NCBI GenBank assembly: GCA_002347095.1 | Contig: DDWZ01000018.1 | Coordinates: 82,405 to 146,404, forward strand | Direction: 5' to 3' | DNA: 64,000 nucleotides | Origin: Desulfobulbaceae bacterium UBA2273 | Lineage (GTDB): Bacteria > Desulfobacterota > Desulfobulbia > Desulfobulbales > Desulfurivibrionaceae | Part shown: one piece after another, positions 35,742 to 43,676 of the stretch | How positions within the stretch are numbered: position 1 is the first letter of the stretch | How the letters are laid out: each line of letters opens with the position of its first letter | Program-made: the position numbers and the translations under genes | Notes under the pieces: generated by a model | Database searches by the model: none | What the model saw: the letters and a program-made list of their open reading frames with translations, nothing else | Told to the model about the DNA's origin: nothing

Positions 35742-37685
35742 TTATCCCTTCTTCCTGACCTTCTTGAGATCCAGGTAGGTATATCCCTTCAAGCCTTTCT
35801 CATACTCGCCCAAAAGCCGCATGGCCTCATTGGGCCGCAGCCTGTCTTCCTTGATGGCGCTGTCCACCTGACTCTTCATTTTCCGCTTCAGATCGGTGCC
35901 GGTGTACTGGACCAGAGCCAGCACCTTTTCCATGGTGGTGCCCTCGATGGTCTCCTCGATGTAGTACCCGGAATCCTCATCCTCATCCAAAAAGACATGA
36001 GCCTCGTTCACCCGGCCGAAGAGGTTGTGCAGGTCGCCCATGATGTCCTGGTAGGCGCCGGTCAAGAATACCCCGAGATAATAGGGCTTGCCGTTGAGAT
36101 CATGGAGCGGCAGGGTGTCCACCCCTTCCTCGTAGAGATTGATGAATTTGGAGACCTTACCGTCGGAATCGCAGGTGATGTCGGCCAGGGTCCCGCGCCG
36201 CTGGGGCTCCTCGTTCAGCCGGTGCAGGGGCATGATCGGGAAGAGCTGCCCGTAGCCCCAATGGTCGAGCAGGGACTGAAACACGCTGAAGTTGCAGAGA
36301 TACTGGTCGGAAAATTTGCTTTCCAGCTCGACGATATCGTCGGGCTTGTACTCGGCATCCTTGAAATGCTCCAGCACCCTGGCGCCGGTGAGCCAGAAAA
36401 GCTTCTCCACCTCCGCCTTGACCTCAAGGCCGATGAGACCCAGCTCGAAATGGACCTGGGTCTCCTCCTTGTTGTGCAGGGCATCGTGGTACGCCTCCAG
36501 CGGATTGCTGGGGTTGACGTGGGTGTAGTTGTACCAGGCCTCTTCCGCCAATTTGTGGCTGATCCCCGGCTTGGCAGGTTCCTTGGCGTGTTCCATCTTC
36601 TTGATGTCGCCGAAGGTTTCCACCACCAGCACGGAATGATGCGCCACCACGGCCCGCCCCGACTCGCTGATGATCACCGGGTGTTCGACCCCCTGGGAAT
36701 CGCAGACATCCATGATGTTGTAGACGATGTCCCGGGCGTATTCGTTCAGGGAATAGTTGATGGAGGAATGGAAGGTGGTGCGGCTGCCGTCGTAGTCCAC
36801 TCCTAAACCGCCGCCCACGTCGATATACTCCAGGGCATGGCCGATCTGCCGGAGCTTGGCATAGAACATGGCCCCTTCCCGCACCGCCTTCTTGATGGTG
36901 AGGATGTCCGGGATTTGGGAGCCGCTGTGAAAATGCACGAGCTTGAGGCAGTCGGCCAGGTCGGCTTCCTTGAGCAGATCGGAAACCTGGAGAATCTCCT
37001 GGGTACTCAGGCCGAACTTGGCATCCTCGCCGGTGGATTTTTCCCACTTGCCCTTGCCGCCGCTCATCAACCGGACCCTGAGGCCGATCATCGGCGTCAC
37101 CTTTAACTCCTTGGCATAGCGGATGATATTGGTGACTTCCTCGACCTTTTCCACCACCAGAATGATCTTTTTGCCCAGCTTGCGGCCCAGGAGCGCGGTC
37201 TTGATATAAACGGCATCCTTATAGCCGTTGCAGATGATCAGGCTTTCCCGGTCTTCATGGAAGGCCAGGGCCGCGTAGAGTTCCGGCTTGGAACCGACCT
37301 CAAGGCCGTGATGGAAAGGTTTGCCCGCGTCGATGATCTCCTCGACCACCTCGCGCAACTGGTTGACCTTGATGGGATAAACGCCGCGGTAGATGGATTT
37401 GTATTCCAGCTCGACAATGGCGTCGATGAAAGCCTTGTTGATCCGCTCCACCCGGTTGCGCAGCAGATCATGGAAACGGATGAGCATGGGGAAATGCAAA
37501 CCCTGCTCCACCGCCTCCTTGATCACGTCGACGATGGCCACGGAGCCGCCCTGCTCCTTGAGCGGCGCCACGGTCACCTGGCCGCGGCCATTGATATCAA
37601 AATAACGCAATCCCCAACGGGCAATACCATACAGCTCCCGGGCCCTGTCGATACTCCAGGCCTTTACTTCCGCTGTCTGCTGCAT
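35742..37685 (-). CDS. speA: biosynthetic arginine decarboxylase SpeA
   Basis: SpeA is a PLP enzyme that decarboxylates arginine to agmatine for polyamine synthesis. The 647-residue protein has the family length (about 630-660). The PLP lysine is at residue 106 in Y-P-I-K-V-N-Q, and H-F-H-S-G-S-Q and D-V-G-G-G-L-G-V-D-Y are also seen. AGGAGG lies 8 nt before ATG. No agmatinase or agmatine deiminase gene is adjacent. Confidence 0.96.
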   Translation of the reverse strand: MQQTAEVKAWSIDRARELYGIARWGLRYFDINGRGQVTVAPLKEQGGSVAIVDVIKEAVEQGLHFPMLIRFHDLLRNRVERINKAFIDAIVELEYKSIYRGVYPIKVNQLREVVEEIIDAGKPFHHGLEVGSKPELYAALAFHEDRESLIICNGYKDAVYIKTALLGRKLGKKIILVVEKVEEVTNIIRYAKELKVTPMIGLRVRLMSGGKGKWEKSTGEDAKFGLSTQEILQVSDLLKEADLADCLKLVHFHSGSQIPDILTIKKAVREGAMFYAKLRQIGHALEYIDVGGGLGVDYDGSRTTFHSSINYSLNEYARDIVYNIMDVCDSQGVEHPVIISESGRAVVAHHSVLVVETFGDIKKMEHAKEPAKPGISHKLAEEAWYNYTHVNPSNPLEAYHDALHNKEETQVHFELGLIGLEVKAEVEKLFWLTGARVLEHFKDAEYKPDDIVELESKFSDQYLCNFSVFQSLLDHWGYGQLFPIMPLHRLNEEPQRRGTLADITCDSDGKVSKFINLYEEGVDTLPLHDLNGKPYYLGVFLTGAYQDIMGDLHNLFGRVNEAHVFLDEDEDSGYYIEETIEGTTMEKVLALVQYTGTDLKRKMKSQVDSAIKEDRLRPNEAMRLLGEYEKGLKGYTYLDLKKVRKKG

Positions 37686-37946
37686 CTGATATCCTCCTCG
37701 GGGAATTGGAGTCGTAACAGTGTTAACGGCTCCTTACGCCACTTCGCTGCTGCCGATCATTGCATCCCGCATGTTTCACTTTCCAGACAACGGCTTGTTG
37801 CCGAAATCAAGAGGGACAAAATACACAATTATCGCAGAAACTCAACAGGTTTTTGCCTGATCACCGTGCAGCTCCGGGGTACACCACAAGGATCTTGATT
37901 CCCGGCAACCCCTCATGAATGACAAAAGGATACTTTTGCAAGAGGC

Positions 37947-39275
37947 TCAAAAATCTAGCGGACTGCGGGCCTCCTTGATGGTGCTGCTTTTTACGGTGTG
38001 CGTGTAAATCATCGTAGTTTTGAGATCACTATGCCCCAGCAGTTCCTGAATCGTCCGAATATCATAATTGGCTCCGAGCAGGTGGCTGGCAAAGCTATGG
38101 CGGAAGGTATGGGCCGTAGCCCGCTTGCAAAGCTGCGCTTCGGCCACCGCTTTTCTTATCGCCTTCTGGACTTGGGTTTCATGCAGATGATACCGGCGGT
38201 ATTCCCCGGTTTCCGGCACCCTGGTCAGATCCTTGGCCGGGAAAATCCATTGCCAGACAAACTCTCTGGCCGCATTGGGGTATTTTTCATCAAGAGCATT
38301 CATCAAAAAAACCCCGGCATATTTACGCGTCAGGTCGCGTTGGTGCAGGATTTTCAGGGCATCAATCTGGACGCGCATCGCCGGAAGAATTGCCTTGGGA
38401 AGCGGCACCGTCCGATCTTTTTGCCCCTTGCCGTCATGCACGGTAATAATCCCGGCATCAAAATTCAGGGATTGCACCCGCAGGTTGAGGCATTCGAACA
38501 AGCGCAGGCCGCAGCCGTAAAGCAGCTTCACCACCAGATTATACGGCGGCTCAAGGCGAGCCAGAACGGCTTCGATTTCTTCCCTGTTCAGCACCACCGG
38601 GATATAGGGCCGCCGTTTCGCCCTGACCACCCCCTCCACCTTGCCGAATTCCCGGTGCAATACGTGGCGGAAGAAGAAGAGCAAGGCGTTGAAGGCTTGG
38701 TTCTGGGTGGAAGCCGCCACCTGCCGCTTGACCGCCAGCCAGGTCAGGAATTCCTTGACGTCGGTGGCGGTGAGCAATTCCGGCGGTTTGCTGCGCACAA
38801 AGGCCTGGAATTTACGCAGCCAGAGCTTGTAAGTGTCGAGTGTTTTGGGGGAATAGTGCCGGATTTTAATTTCCTGGGTAAGGCTGGCAAATTCCTCCCT
38901 CCAGGAAGCCCCGGTCGATGCCGCCGGTTCGGAAACCTGGGGCGGGGTGGAATTTGTGGCGGGTGCCGGCCCCCGAACCGCACTAGTCGAAACGGAAGCA
39001 GGAACAGACCCCGGTAACGCGGGACTCAGGTCAAAATACAAGGAAACGGCATGTGAAGCCTGTTCTTGTTGCCATGGAGGCAATTTCTTTTCCTGTAGTT
39101 TCTGAAGAAATAGGGGCTGGCTCTCGGGTTGGTCGGAAGGAATGTCATATTTCCGGCAATAATCCAGGTAAAATTGCAGCCACCTCAGGTAAAATTCCCG
39201 TGCTTTTTCCGGGACACCATTGACTGGCAGCAGCTTCTCAAAACGCGCTTGCAAATCGGCAGGAACTGGGAGCAT
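37947..39275 (-). CDS. intI: integron integrase IntI with an extra N-terminal domain
   Basis: The 442-residue tyrosine recombinase has catalytic residues in G-C-G-L-R-L-F-E, H-T-F-R-H-S-F and L-L-G-H-S-D-L-K-T-T-M-I-Y-T-H. The IntI-specific insertion is intact (K-Y-P-N-A-A-R-E-F-V-W-Q-W-I-F-P-A followed by R-R-Y-H-L-H-E), which distinguishes it from XerC/D and phage integrases. IntI1 has 337 residues; this protein has about 100 more at the N-terminus, a helical domain resembling a second core-binding domain plus a Pro/Ala/Ser-rich linker. It is divergent from two cassettes with attC sites. Both signatures and context make the call firm. Confidence 0.95.
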   Translation of the reverse strand: MLPVPADLQARFEKLLPVNGVPEKAREFYLRWLQFYLDYCRKYDIPSDQPESQPLFLQKLQEKKLPPWQQEQASHAVSLYFDLSPALPGSVPASVSTSAVRGPAPATNSTPPQVSEPAASTGASWREEFASLTQEIKIRHYSPKTLDTYKLWLRKFQAFVRSKPPELLTATDVKEFLTWLAVKRQVAASTQNQAFNALLFFFRHVLHREFGKVEGVVRAKRRPYIPVVLNREEIEAVLARLEPPYNLVVKLLYGCGLRLFECLNLRVQSLNFDAGIITVHDGKGQKDRTVPLPKAILPAMRVQIDALKILHQRDLTRKYAGVFLMNALDEKYPNAAREFVWQWIFPAKDLTRVPETGEYRRYHLHETQVQKAIRKAVAEAQLCKRATAHTFRHSFASHLLGANYDIRTIQELLGHSDLKTTMIYTHTVKSSTIKEARSPLDF

Positions 39276-39330
39276 GGGGTGATCTCCAGAAACTGTTTAT
39301 CCATCGCAATTGGAATGATATACAGAAAAG

Positions 39331-39381
39331 CGATACAGTATCGGAAAATGGCTTGTCAAGACATTTTCCATAAATTATCTT
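39331..39381. promoter_or_regulatory. overlapping divergent promoters and operator of the integron
   Basis: On the plus strand TTGTCA (39353-39358) and TATCTT (39376-39381) with a 17-nt spacer point into the cassettes, a candidate Pc. On the minus strand TTGACA (39359-39354) and TGTATC with a 16-nt spacer point into intI. The -10 of the latter overlaps a perfect palindrome CGATAC-A-GTATCG (39331-39343). An 8-bp inverted repeat GGAAAATG/CATTTTCC (39343-39350, 39362-39369) frames both -35 boxes. Confidence 0.5.
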
Positions 39382-39496
39382 ACTAAATTAATCGGATAGG
39401 CTGACTGATTCAAAATCTGTGGCTAAACCGCTGTTTCAGGATAGTAGGTAGCCGCCCTCGCTGGGCAGGATGATATAAGGATCTGCTCAATAACTT

Positions 39497-39503
39497 GTTA
39501 TGC
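39497..39503 (+). other. attI-side core recombination site GTTATGC
   Basis: The heptamer is identical to the core at the end of the first attC (40644-40650) and lies 222 nt upstream of the intI start codon. It marks the left edge of cassette 1, with strand exchange expected between G and T. Confidence 0.75.
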
Positions 39504-39533
39504 TGATACAGACCATTGAAATTGGAGATAGAG

Positions 39534-40094
39534 ATGGCCGCACCATTAGATGATAGTCAGGTCGCTACCATTATTGAAAAAATTTCCGAAGGCAAAAGAG
39601 TCACATGCATAGATGGATGTTGTACCGGGACTTTGGGACAAGATTTAAATTGTACGGTTTGCGGGAAAAATCTTATCAGGCAAAATGAAATTAATAAGCT
39701 GATGGCTATACTGGCTATTGCAGAAGAAAGAGGCCAGGAAGTAGGAGAAATGCTAGACACTTTAGGATTTACCGAAGAGGGAAAAACAATTTTTAAAAAT
39801 TTAGCTCAGGAGTTACGGGTTATTAAGTTTACTGAAGAAATTATTGATAAAGAGAAAAAAAAGAATAAAAAACTTAAGGATCATCCTGGATTTAAAAGGT
39901 TGTCATTTTTTATTCCCTTTATGCTTTTTGTTATTTCGTATGTATCACTGATGTTAAATGAACAGAGTATAGACGGGGAAGAGGCTTTTATTGGTTTCCC
40001 CATAATTTCAGGACTAATAGCGTTATTTTGCTACATAATTATGAGAATAATATATTGGGTTGTCGATGGTTTTAGGAAAGGTAGACTTGATTAA
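39534..40094 (+). CDS. cassette-encoded protein with Cys cluster and two membrane segments
   Basis: I do not recognise this 186-residue protein. Residues 28-50 hold C-I-D-G-C-C and C-T-V-C-G, which look like a zinc-ribbon half and knuckle. A charged, lysine-rich helical region follows, then two hydrophobic segments (F-F-I-P-F-M-L-F-V-I-S-Y and F-P-I-I-S-G-L-I-A-L-F-C-Y). GGAG lies 5 nt before ATG 39534. It begins 31 nt after the attI core, as usual for cassette genes. It may be a membrane protein with a cytosolic metal-binding head. Confidence 0.75.
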   Translation: MAAPLDDSQVATIIEKISEGKRVTCIDGCCTGTLGQDLNCTVCGKNLIRQNEINKLMAILAIAEERGQEVGEMLDTLGFTEEGKTIFKNLAQELRVIKFTEEIIDKEKKKNKKLKDHPGFKRLSFFIPFMLFVISYVSLMLNEQSIDGEEAFIGFPIISGLIALFCYIIMRIIYWVVDGFRKGRLD

Positions 40095-40560
40095 AACAAA
40101 AGGATTTTTCTCAAATAGTGGCCGGTTGGCGCGCCTTGTACTACGACCACTTTCCCATATCAACGAAAACTGGGAGCTAATTTGGGACGATGAAAAACAA
40201 GAATATGAACCAGAAGACGAAAGCTATGCTGAGTTATTGAATCAACTTATAAACGAACTCTCGACGCTTGATCCACCATCAAAATATCATAGAAATGAAG
40301 ATTGCCTCGCAGAATATGTAAAGGCAAATCTCAATTGGAAATTATACAAGAACGAGGGGCGATGGATTGGTGAAGATTATCACGTTATTCTTGAGCAAGG
40401 TGGTTTTCACGATATTAACCTTCTCAATCTCAAATTAGCGGCGGCAGGTAGAATTAAGGCGGCCATAAAAAGAAAGCAGTACCATTTTGATGAAATGGAA
40501 CTGTCTCATCAAAATATTTTAGCTAAAGTTATTTCAATTATTCTTTACCATCATACTTGA
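40066..40560 (+). CDS. cassette-encoded hypothetical protein
   Basis: I do not recognise this 164-residue soluble protein. It is acidic in its first half (E-P-E-D-E-S-Y) and rich in aromatic residues (N-W-E-L-I-W-D-D). It overlaps the preceding ORF by 29 nt and stops 1 nt before the attC, an end position typical for cassette genes. ATG 40066 has no obvious ribosome-binding site, so it may depend on translation of the upstream ORF. Confidence 0.65.
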   Translation: MVLGKVDLIKTKGFFSNSGRLARLVLRPLSHINENWELIWDDEKQEYEPEDESYAELLNQLINELSTLDPPSKYHRNEDCLAEYVKANLNWKLYKNEGRWIGEDYHVILEQGGFHDINLLNLKLAAAGRIKAAIKRKQYHFDEMELSHQNILAKVISIILYHHT

Positions 40561-40561
40561 T

Positions 40562-40650
40562 GCATAACAAAGTTTTTCAACCTGACCGCCGGGAGCCGCG
40601 TTCTTTGAGTCAAGTTCATAGGCGGCGGCAGGTTAAAAACGGCGTTATGC
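40562..40650 (+). repeat. attC site of cassette 1 (89 bp)
   Basis: It starts with GCATAAC and ends with the complementary GTTATGC. The inner arms GTTTTTCAACCTG and CAGGTTAAAAAC are complementary except for an unpaired C, the extrahelical base that marks the bottom strand. A GGCGGC/GCC inner stem and a variable apex follow, so the whole folds like a standard attC. Confidence 0.9.
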
Positions 40651-41286
40651 GGCACTCATCGAAATGGAGATTGAAAATGAACAGACTAACTAAACTCATC
40701 TTATTCGGGGCGGCTCTAGCTGCGTCTGTAGCTCACGCACAAGATCCGAAAGACATCCCACAAAAATCTGGGGTAACACCTACGGATCTCATAGTACGCG
40801 GAGTGGACGGCACAGCGAATCTGGACTTCACAGTCATAGATGTGAAGTACGAGCCAGGTGGTGTCAACCGTCGCCATTTTCATCCGGCGGCGGTCACCTT
40901 CTATGTAGTTTCTGGGACACCAGTTTTCCAGCAGGAGGGCAAGGAACCCATTACCCTAAAACCCGGTGACAGCCTACTCGTTCCGGCCGGCACCACTCAT
41001 TCCCATTGGAACCCTAGTAAGACTGAAGGTGTTCGATGGCTGGAATTCATCGTGGCTGAAAAAGGTAAAGGAAGATCCATCCGAAAGCCTTGAATAGAAA
41101 GTTTCGCCTCATAATCACGAAAGGAAAATGTAACCGCGACCAGCCGCCTTTGGTCGTAAGCAGAAAAGTAGAGGCCCATGAAGTACACAACCAAGTGCCG
41201 CATAACCATGCGCTGCAGCGAACCCGGCATGACGTCGTGGTTTGCAATCCACGCGTCCCGTGCGCCGGGTCGCTGAGCTTGGGTCG
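40645..41286 (+). mobile_element. integron gene cassette 2 (cupin)
   Basis: This cassette runs from the core at the end of attC 1 to the core GTTAATGC at 41286. It contains one signal-peptide cupin gene and its own attC, in the same orientation as cassette 1. Confidence 0.82.
40677..41093 (+). CDS. exported cupin-domain protein (cassette-borne)
   Basis: The 138-residue protein has a signal peptide (K-L-I-L-F-G-A-A-L-A-A-S-V-A-H-A) and one cupin barrel. The metal-binding residues are in R-R-H-F-H-P-A-A and in a second motif P-A-G-T-T-H-S-H-W-N. It would sit in the periplasm and bind a metal ion. Cassette-borne cupins are common, but their substrates are unknown. GGAG lies 7 nt before ATG 40677. 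Its codon use is more balanced than that of cassette 1. Confidence 0.85.
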   Translation: MNRLTKLILFGAALAASVAHAQDPKDIPQKSGVTPTDLIVRGVDGTANLDFTVIDVKYEPGGVNRRHFHPAAVTFYVVSGTPVFQQEGKEPITLKPGDSLLVPAGTTHSHWNPSKTEGVRWLEFIVAEKGKGRSIRKP

Positions 41287-41293
41287 TTAATGC
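41200..41293 (+). repeat. attC site of cassette 2 (about 94 bp)
   Basis: It begins GCATAAC and ends GTTAATGC. The inner arms GCAGCGAACCCGGC and GCCGGGTCGCTGAGC pair with single unpaired bases on the 5' arm. The 3' core departs from GTTRRRY by an extra A, so recombination here may be less efficient. Confidence 0.8.
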
Positions 41294-41299
41294 GCCGCA

Positions 41300-41371
41300 A
41301 TGGAATCAGCCGTTGCAACCCTCGTCGCCAACAAAAAATTGCTCAAGGATTTTGGAGTTAGTAAGAAGTGA
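41300..41371 (+). pseudogene. possible truncated reading frame of a third cassette
   Basis: ATG 41300 opens a 23-codon frame (M-E-S-A-V-A-T-L-V-A-N...) just behind the last core site, where a cassette gene would start, and stops at TGA 41371. It looks like the beginning of a protein whose remainder was lost. Weak evidence. Confidence 0.2.
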
Positions 41372-41430
41372 GGTTATTTCGTCTCCCCGCCCTGCAAGGA
41401 GCTGTTGCAACGAGGCGACCGACGCATTGC

Positions 41431-41835
41431 TTAGACCAGCCAGTTTTCCACGGTCAATTCCGGGATACGCACAAAATGGCGGATGTTGCCGGTAACCAGA
41501 ACGAGTTTGTTAGCCAGGGCGATGGCGGCGATTTCGAGATCGGCAAGGGGTAGCGGGGTTCCCGCCTTTTCCAGCTCGGCGCGGACTCGGCCGCAGACAA
41601 AGGCAGCCTTGCTGTCGAAACCAAGAAGATTCACCGCAGGCAACAGAATCTCTTGCAGGTTCCGCAGATGATGGGCGGGCCTGTTGCTTTTGCAGGCGCC
41701 ATACACGATTTCCGAGATGGTGACGGTGGAGATGTACTGCTGGTTGCGGGGGATGTCGGCCAGCATGGCCAACAAACCGGGGTTCGGCTGTTTCTTGAAG
41801 ATATTGGTGATGATGTCCGTATCAAAGAGATACAT
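41431..41835 (-). CDS. VapC-like PIN-domain toxin
   Basis: The 134-residue protein is a PIN-domain RNase. Acidic catalytic residues are seen in M-Y-L-F-D-T-D near the start, T-I-S-E-I-V in the middle and P-L-A-D-L-E-I-A near the end. VapC toxins cleave tRNA or rRNA when released from their antitoxin. It overlaps the upstream antitoxin gene by 14 nt. Its stop lies just behind the integron array. Confidence 0.92.
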   Translation of the reverse strand: MYLFDTDIITNIFKKQPNPGLLAMLADIPRNQQYISTVTISEIVYGACKSNRPAHHLRNLQEILLPAVNLLGFDSKAAFVCGRVRAELEKAGTPLPLADLEIAAIALANKLVLVTGNIRHFVRIPELTVENWLV

Positions 41836-42100
41836 CGCGGCCTTCCCCTCCCTGATGCCGAAGCTCGCCGAGATCGGTCAGCGCCTCTGCCACCTCCTCG
41901 AAATCCGGCCACAAAGAAGCCACGGCGGCAAGTCCCTGACGCTCCTGATGCTGCTCGATGATCTTCAGATCGTCCAGACTGACCAGGGCTGCCACCGGCT
42001 TGTCCCGCCGGGTAATGACGAATCGTTCATGACCATGAGCGCTTTTGGCAATGAGTTCGGAAAGATGACTTTTGGCATTGGCAACGGATACTTGCGGCAT
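41822..42100 (-). CDS. Phd/YefM-type antitoxin
   Basis: The 92-residue protein has the Phd/YefM N-terminal fold: V-S-V-A-N-A-K-S-H-L-S-E-L near the start and V-I-T-R-R-D-K-P-V-A-A-L-V-S in the dimer core. The C-terminal half would wrap the toxin. Phd-type antitoxins bind their own operator, and a 13-bp palindrome lies just upstream. Pairing of a Phd-type antitoxin with a PIN toxin is common. Confidence 0.9.
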   Translation of the reverse strand: MPQVSVANAKSHLSELIAKSAHGHERFVITRRDKPVAALVSLDDLKIIEQHQERQGLAAVASLWPDFEEVAEALTDLGELRHQGGEGRDVSL

Positions 42101-42134
42101 GATAAAACTCCTGCTGGCAAAAGGTTACAATTAA

Positions 42135-42172
42135 GCGAGATGACTATTATGACCATATGATAGTCATCTCGC
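42135..42172. promoter_or_regulatory. palindromic operator of the toxin-antitoxin operon
   Basis: GCGAGATGACTAT (42135-42147) and ATAGTCATCTCGC (42160-42172) form a perfect 13-bp inverted repeat with a 12-nt spacer, 34 nt upstream of the antitoxin start. This is the expected autoregulatory site. Confidence 0.75.
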
Positions 42173-42342
42173 TGGCAACTTGTCAAGGACGATTATATTT
42201 AAGAGAAGGGGGGGCAAGGGCATGGCTGTCTGCCGAAAAAGAACGCAGGGCCAAGAACTCTGGTTGTTGATCGTTCAAAACTGTTCTAGGATAGGGGAAA
42301 TAGCCAGCCGGAATCCGAACAATCCCAGCCAGACACACCACG

Positions 42343-43635
42343 ATGCCAACCCGACACCCCGACAAAATCCCCAGCCTGGTCTTTGCCAATGCCGCGGGCG
42401 AGATCACGGATTATCCCGAGCTTGAGATGGCGGGCCGCAGCGGCAGCCATTTTTCCCGGCCCGGGCTCGAAGATCTTATCCCCCTGCCCGAGGGCAGCGA
42501 CATCTTCGTGCTGCCGGGCCGCTTGCCCGTGGGTATCGACCCGGAAACCGGCGAGCCGCTTCTGGTTGAAGAAAACCCGCTGAATCCCGGCGCCGGCCTC
42601 CAGGCGGTGGCGGCCTTCATGTCCCCGGCCCATACAGCCATCCACTGGGCCGGATTTGAAAAACCAAAGGGAGATCTGCCGCATCTGCCGTTGTTTGCCT
42701 ACACCGCCGTGGGCTGGCTCGACGGCCGGTTCTGGGTCAGCGCTTTTCGCAGCGATCCGGACAAGCGCCAGGAGATGAACCGCTTCCAGCCGGAGAAACT
42801 CGTGCGCCGCACCGAGCAGTGGCTCAGGCAGCACGAGCAGAACCGGCTCATCCAGCACCTGGGCAAGTGCTGCCTTACCTACCGCTGCCCGGCGGCGATC
42901 AACTATTTTCTCCGGCAGTTTGAAGCGCCCCTGCCCTGCTCGCCGGTGTGCAACGCCCAATGCCTGGGCTGCATCTCGCTCCAGCCCTCGGGCTGTTGCC
43001 CCTCCACCCAGGACCGGATCAATTTTGTCCCCACCCCCAAGGAAATCGCCGAGATCGCGGTGCCGCATCTCAAGGCCGTCCAAGGCGGGGTGGCGAGCTT
43101 CGGCCAGGGCTGCGAGGGCGAACCCCTGCTCCAGGCCGACACCATTGAGGCCGCCATCCTCCTGATCCGCAAGGAAACCGGCCAGGGCACCATCAACCTC
43201 AACAGCAACGCCGGACTGCCCCAGGCCGTGGACCGTCTGGCCCATGCGGGCCTCGACAGCCTGCGGGTCAGCATGAACAGCGCGCAGTCCGTTTACCACC
43301 AGCGCTACTACCGGCCTAAGGGGTTCAACCTGGATTCGGTCAAGCAGTCAATCCGGGTCATGAAGCAGCATGACCGTTTTGTTTCGCTCAATTACTTCAT
43401 CCTGCCCGGCTTCACCGACGACCCGGCGGAGTTTGCCGCCCTCTGCGAGCTGATTGCCGAATACCAGCCGGATTTCCTCCAGCTCCGCAACCTCAACATG
43501 GACCCGGACTGGTATTTTGAGTCCTTGCAATTCAAGGAAGGAGGCCAGCCCATGGGCATCCGCGCCTGGCTCAAACAACTAAAACAACGCTTTCCCAGGC
43601 TGCGTTACGGTTATTTTAATCCGCCCCTGCGCTGA
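42343..43635 (+). CDS. radical SAM protein of unknown function
   Basis: The 430-residue protein has a region of about 190 residues without a recognised domain, then a radical SAM core. The cluster motif is C-N-A-Q-C-L-G-C (C-X3-C-X2-C), with an extra cysteine four residues upstream (C-S-P-V-C). The G-Q-G-C-E-G-E-P segment fits the SAM-binding glycine motif, and L-D-S-L-R-V-S-M-N-S follows. No C-terminal SPASM cysteine cluster is seen. The substrate is unknown. No peptide or cofactor partner gene is adjacent. Confidence 0.82.
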   Translation: MPTRHPDKIPSLVFANAAGEITDYPELEMAGRSGSHFSRPGLEDLIPLPEGSDIFVLPGRLPVGIDPETGEPLLVEENPLNPGAGLQAVAAFMSPAHTAIHWAGFEKPKGDLPHLPLFAYTAVGWLDGRFWVSAFRSDPDKRQEMNRFQPEKLVRRTEQWLRQHEQNRLIQHLGKCCLTYRCPAAINYFLRQFEAPLPCSPVCNAQCLGCISLQPSGCCPSTQDRINFVPTPKEIAEIAVPHLKAVQGGVASFGQGCEGEPLLQADTIEAAILLIRKETGQGTINLNSNAGLPQAVDRLAHAGLDSLRVSMNSAQSVYHQRYYRPKGFNLDSVKQSIRVMKQHDRFVSLNYFILPGFTDDPAEFAALCELIAEYQPDFLQLRNLNMDPDWYFESLQFKEGGQPMGIRAWLKQLKQRFPRLRYGYFNPPLR

Positions 43636-43676
43636 ACCTGATCTCACAGGACACAGATATGGGCACGCAAAAACTG

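Larger units (their letters stand above)
39498..40644 (+). mobile_element. integron gene cassette 1 (AT-rich, two unknown ORFs)
   Basis: The segment runs from the attI core to the core at the end of its attC. Its base composition is clearly AT-rich compared with the G+C-rich flanks, a sign of foreign origin. It carries two overlapping ORFs and ends in the attC at 40562-40650. Confidence 0.85.
41094..41430. other. 337-nt region with the cassette 2 attC and the array end
   Basis: After the cupin stop there are about 106 nt of cassette tail, attC 2, then about 137 nt with a possible truncated third cassette reading frame before the VapC stop codon. No complete gene is supported. Confidence 0.5.

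Noticed and set aside
37947..39275. XerC/D-type or phage integrase
   Set aside because: The intact IntI-specific insertion and the attC sites next door point to an integron integrase instead.
39276..39330. LexA (SOS) box upstream of intI
   Set aside because: Half-sites such as CTGTATAT occur on the minus strand, but no CTGT-N8-ACAG arrangement is present. SOS control cannot be claimed.
41287..41430. Complete third cassette
   Set aside because: There is no third attC, and the frame at 41300 stops after 23 codons. At most it is a remnant.
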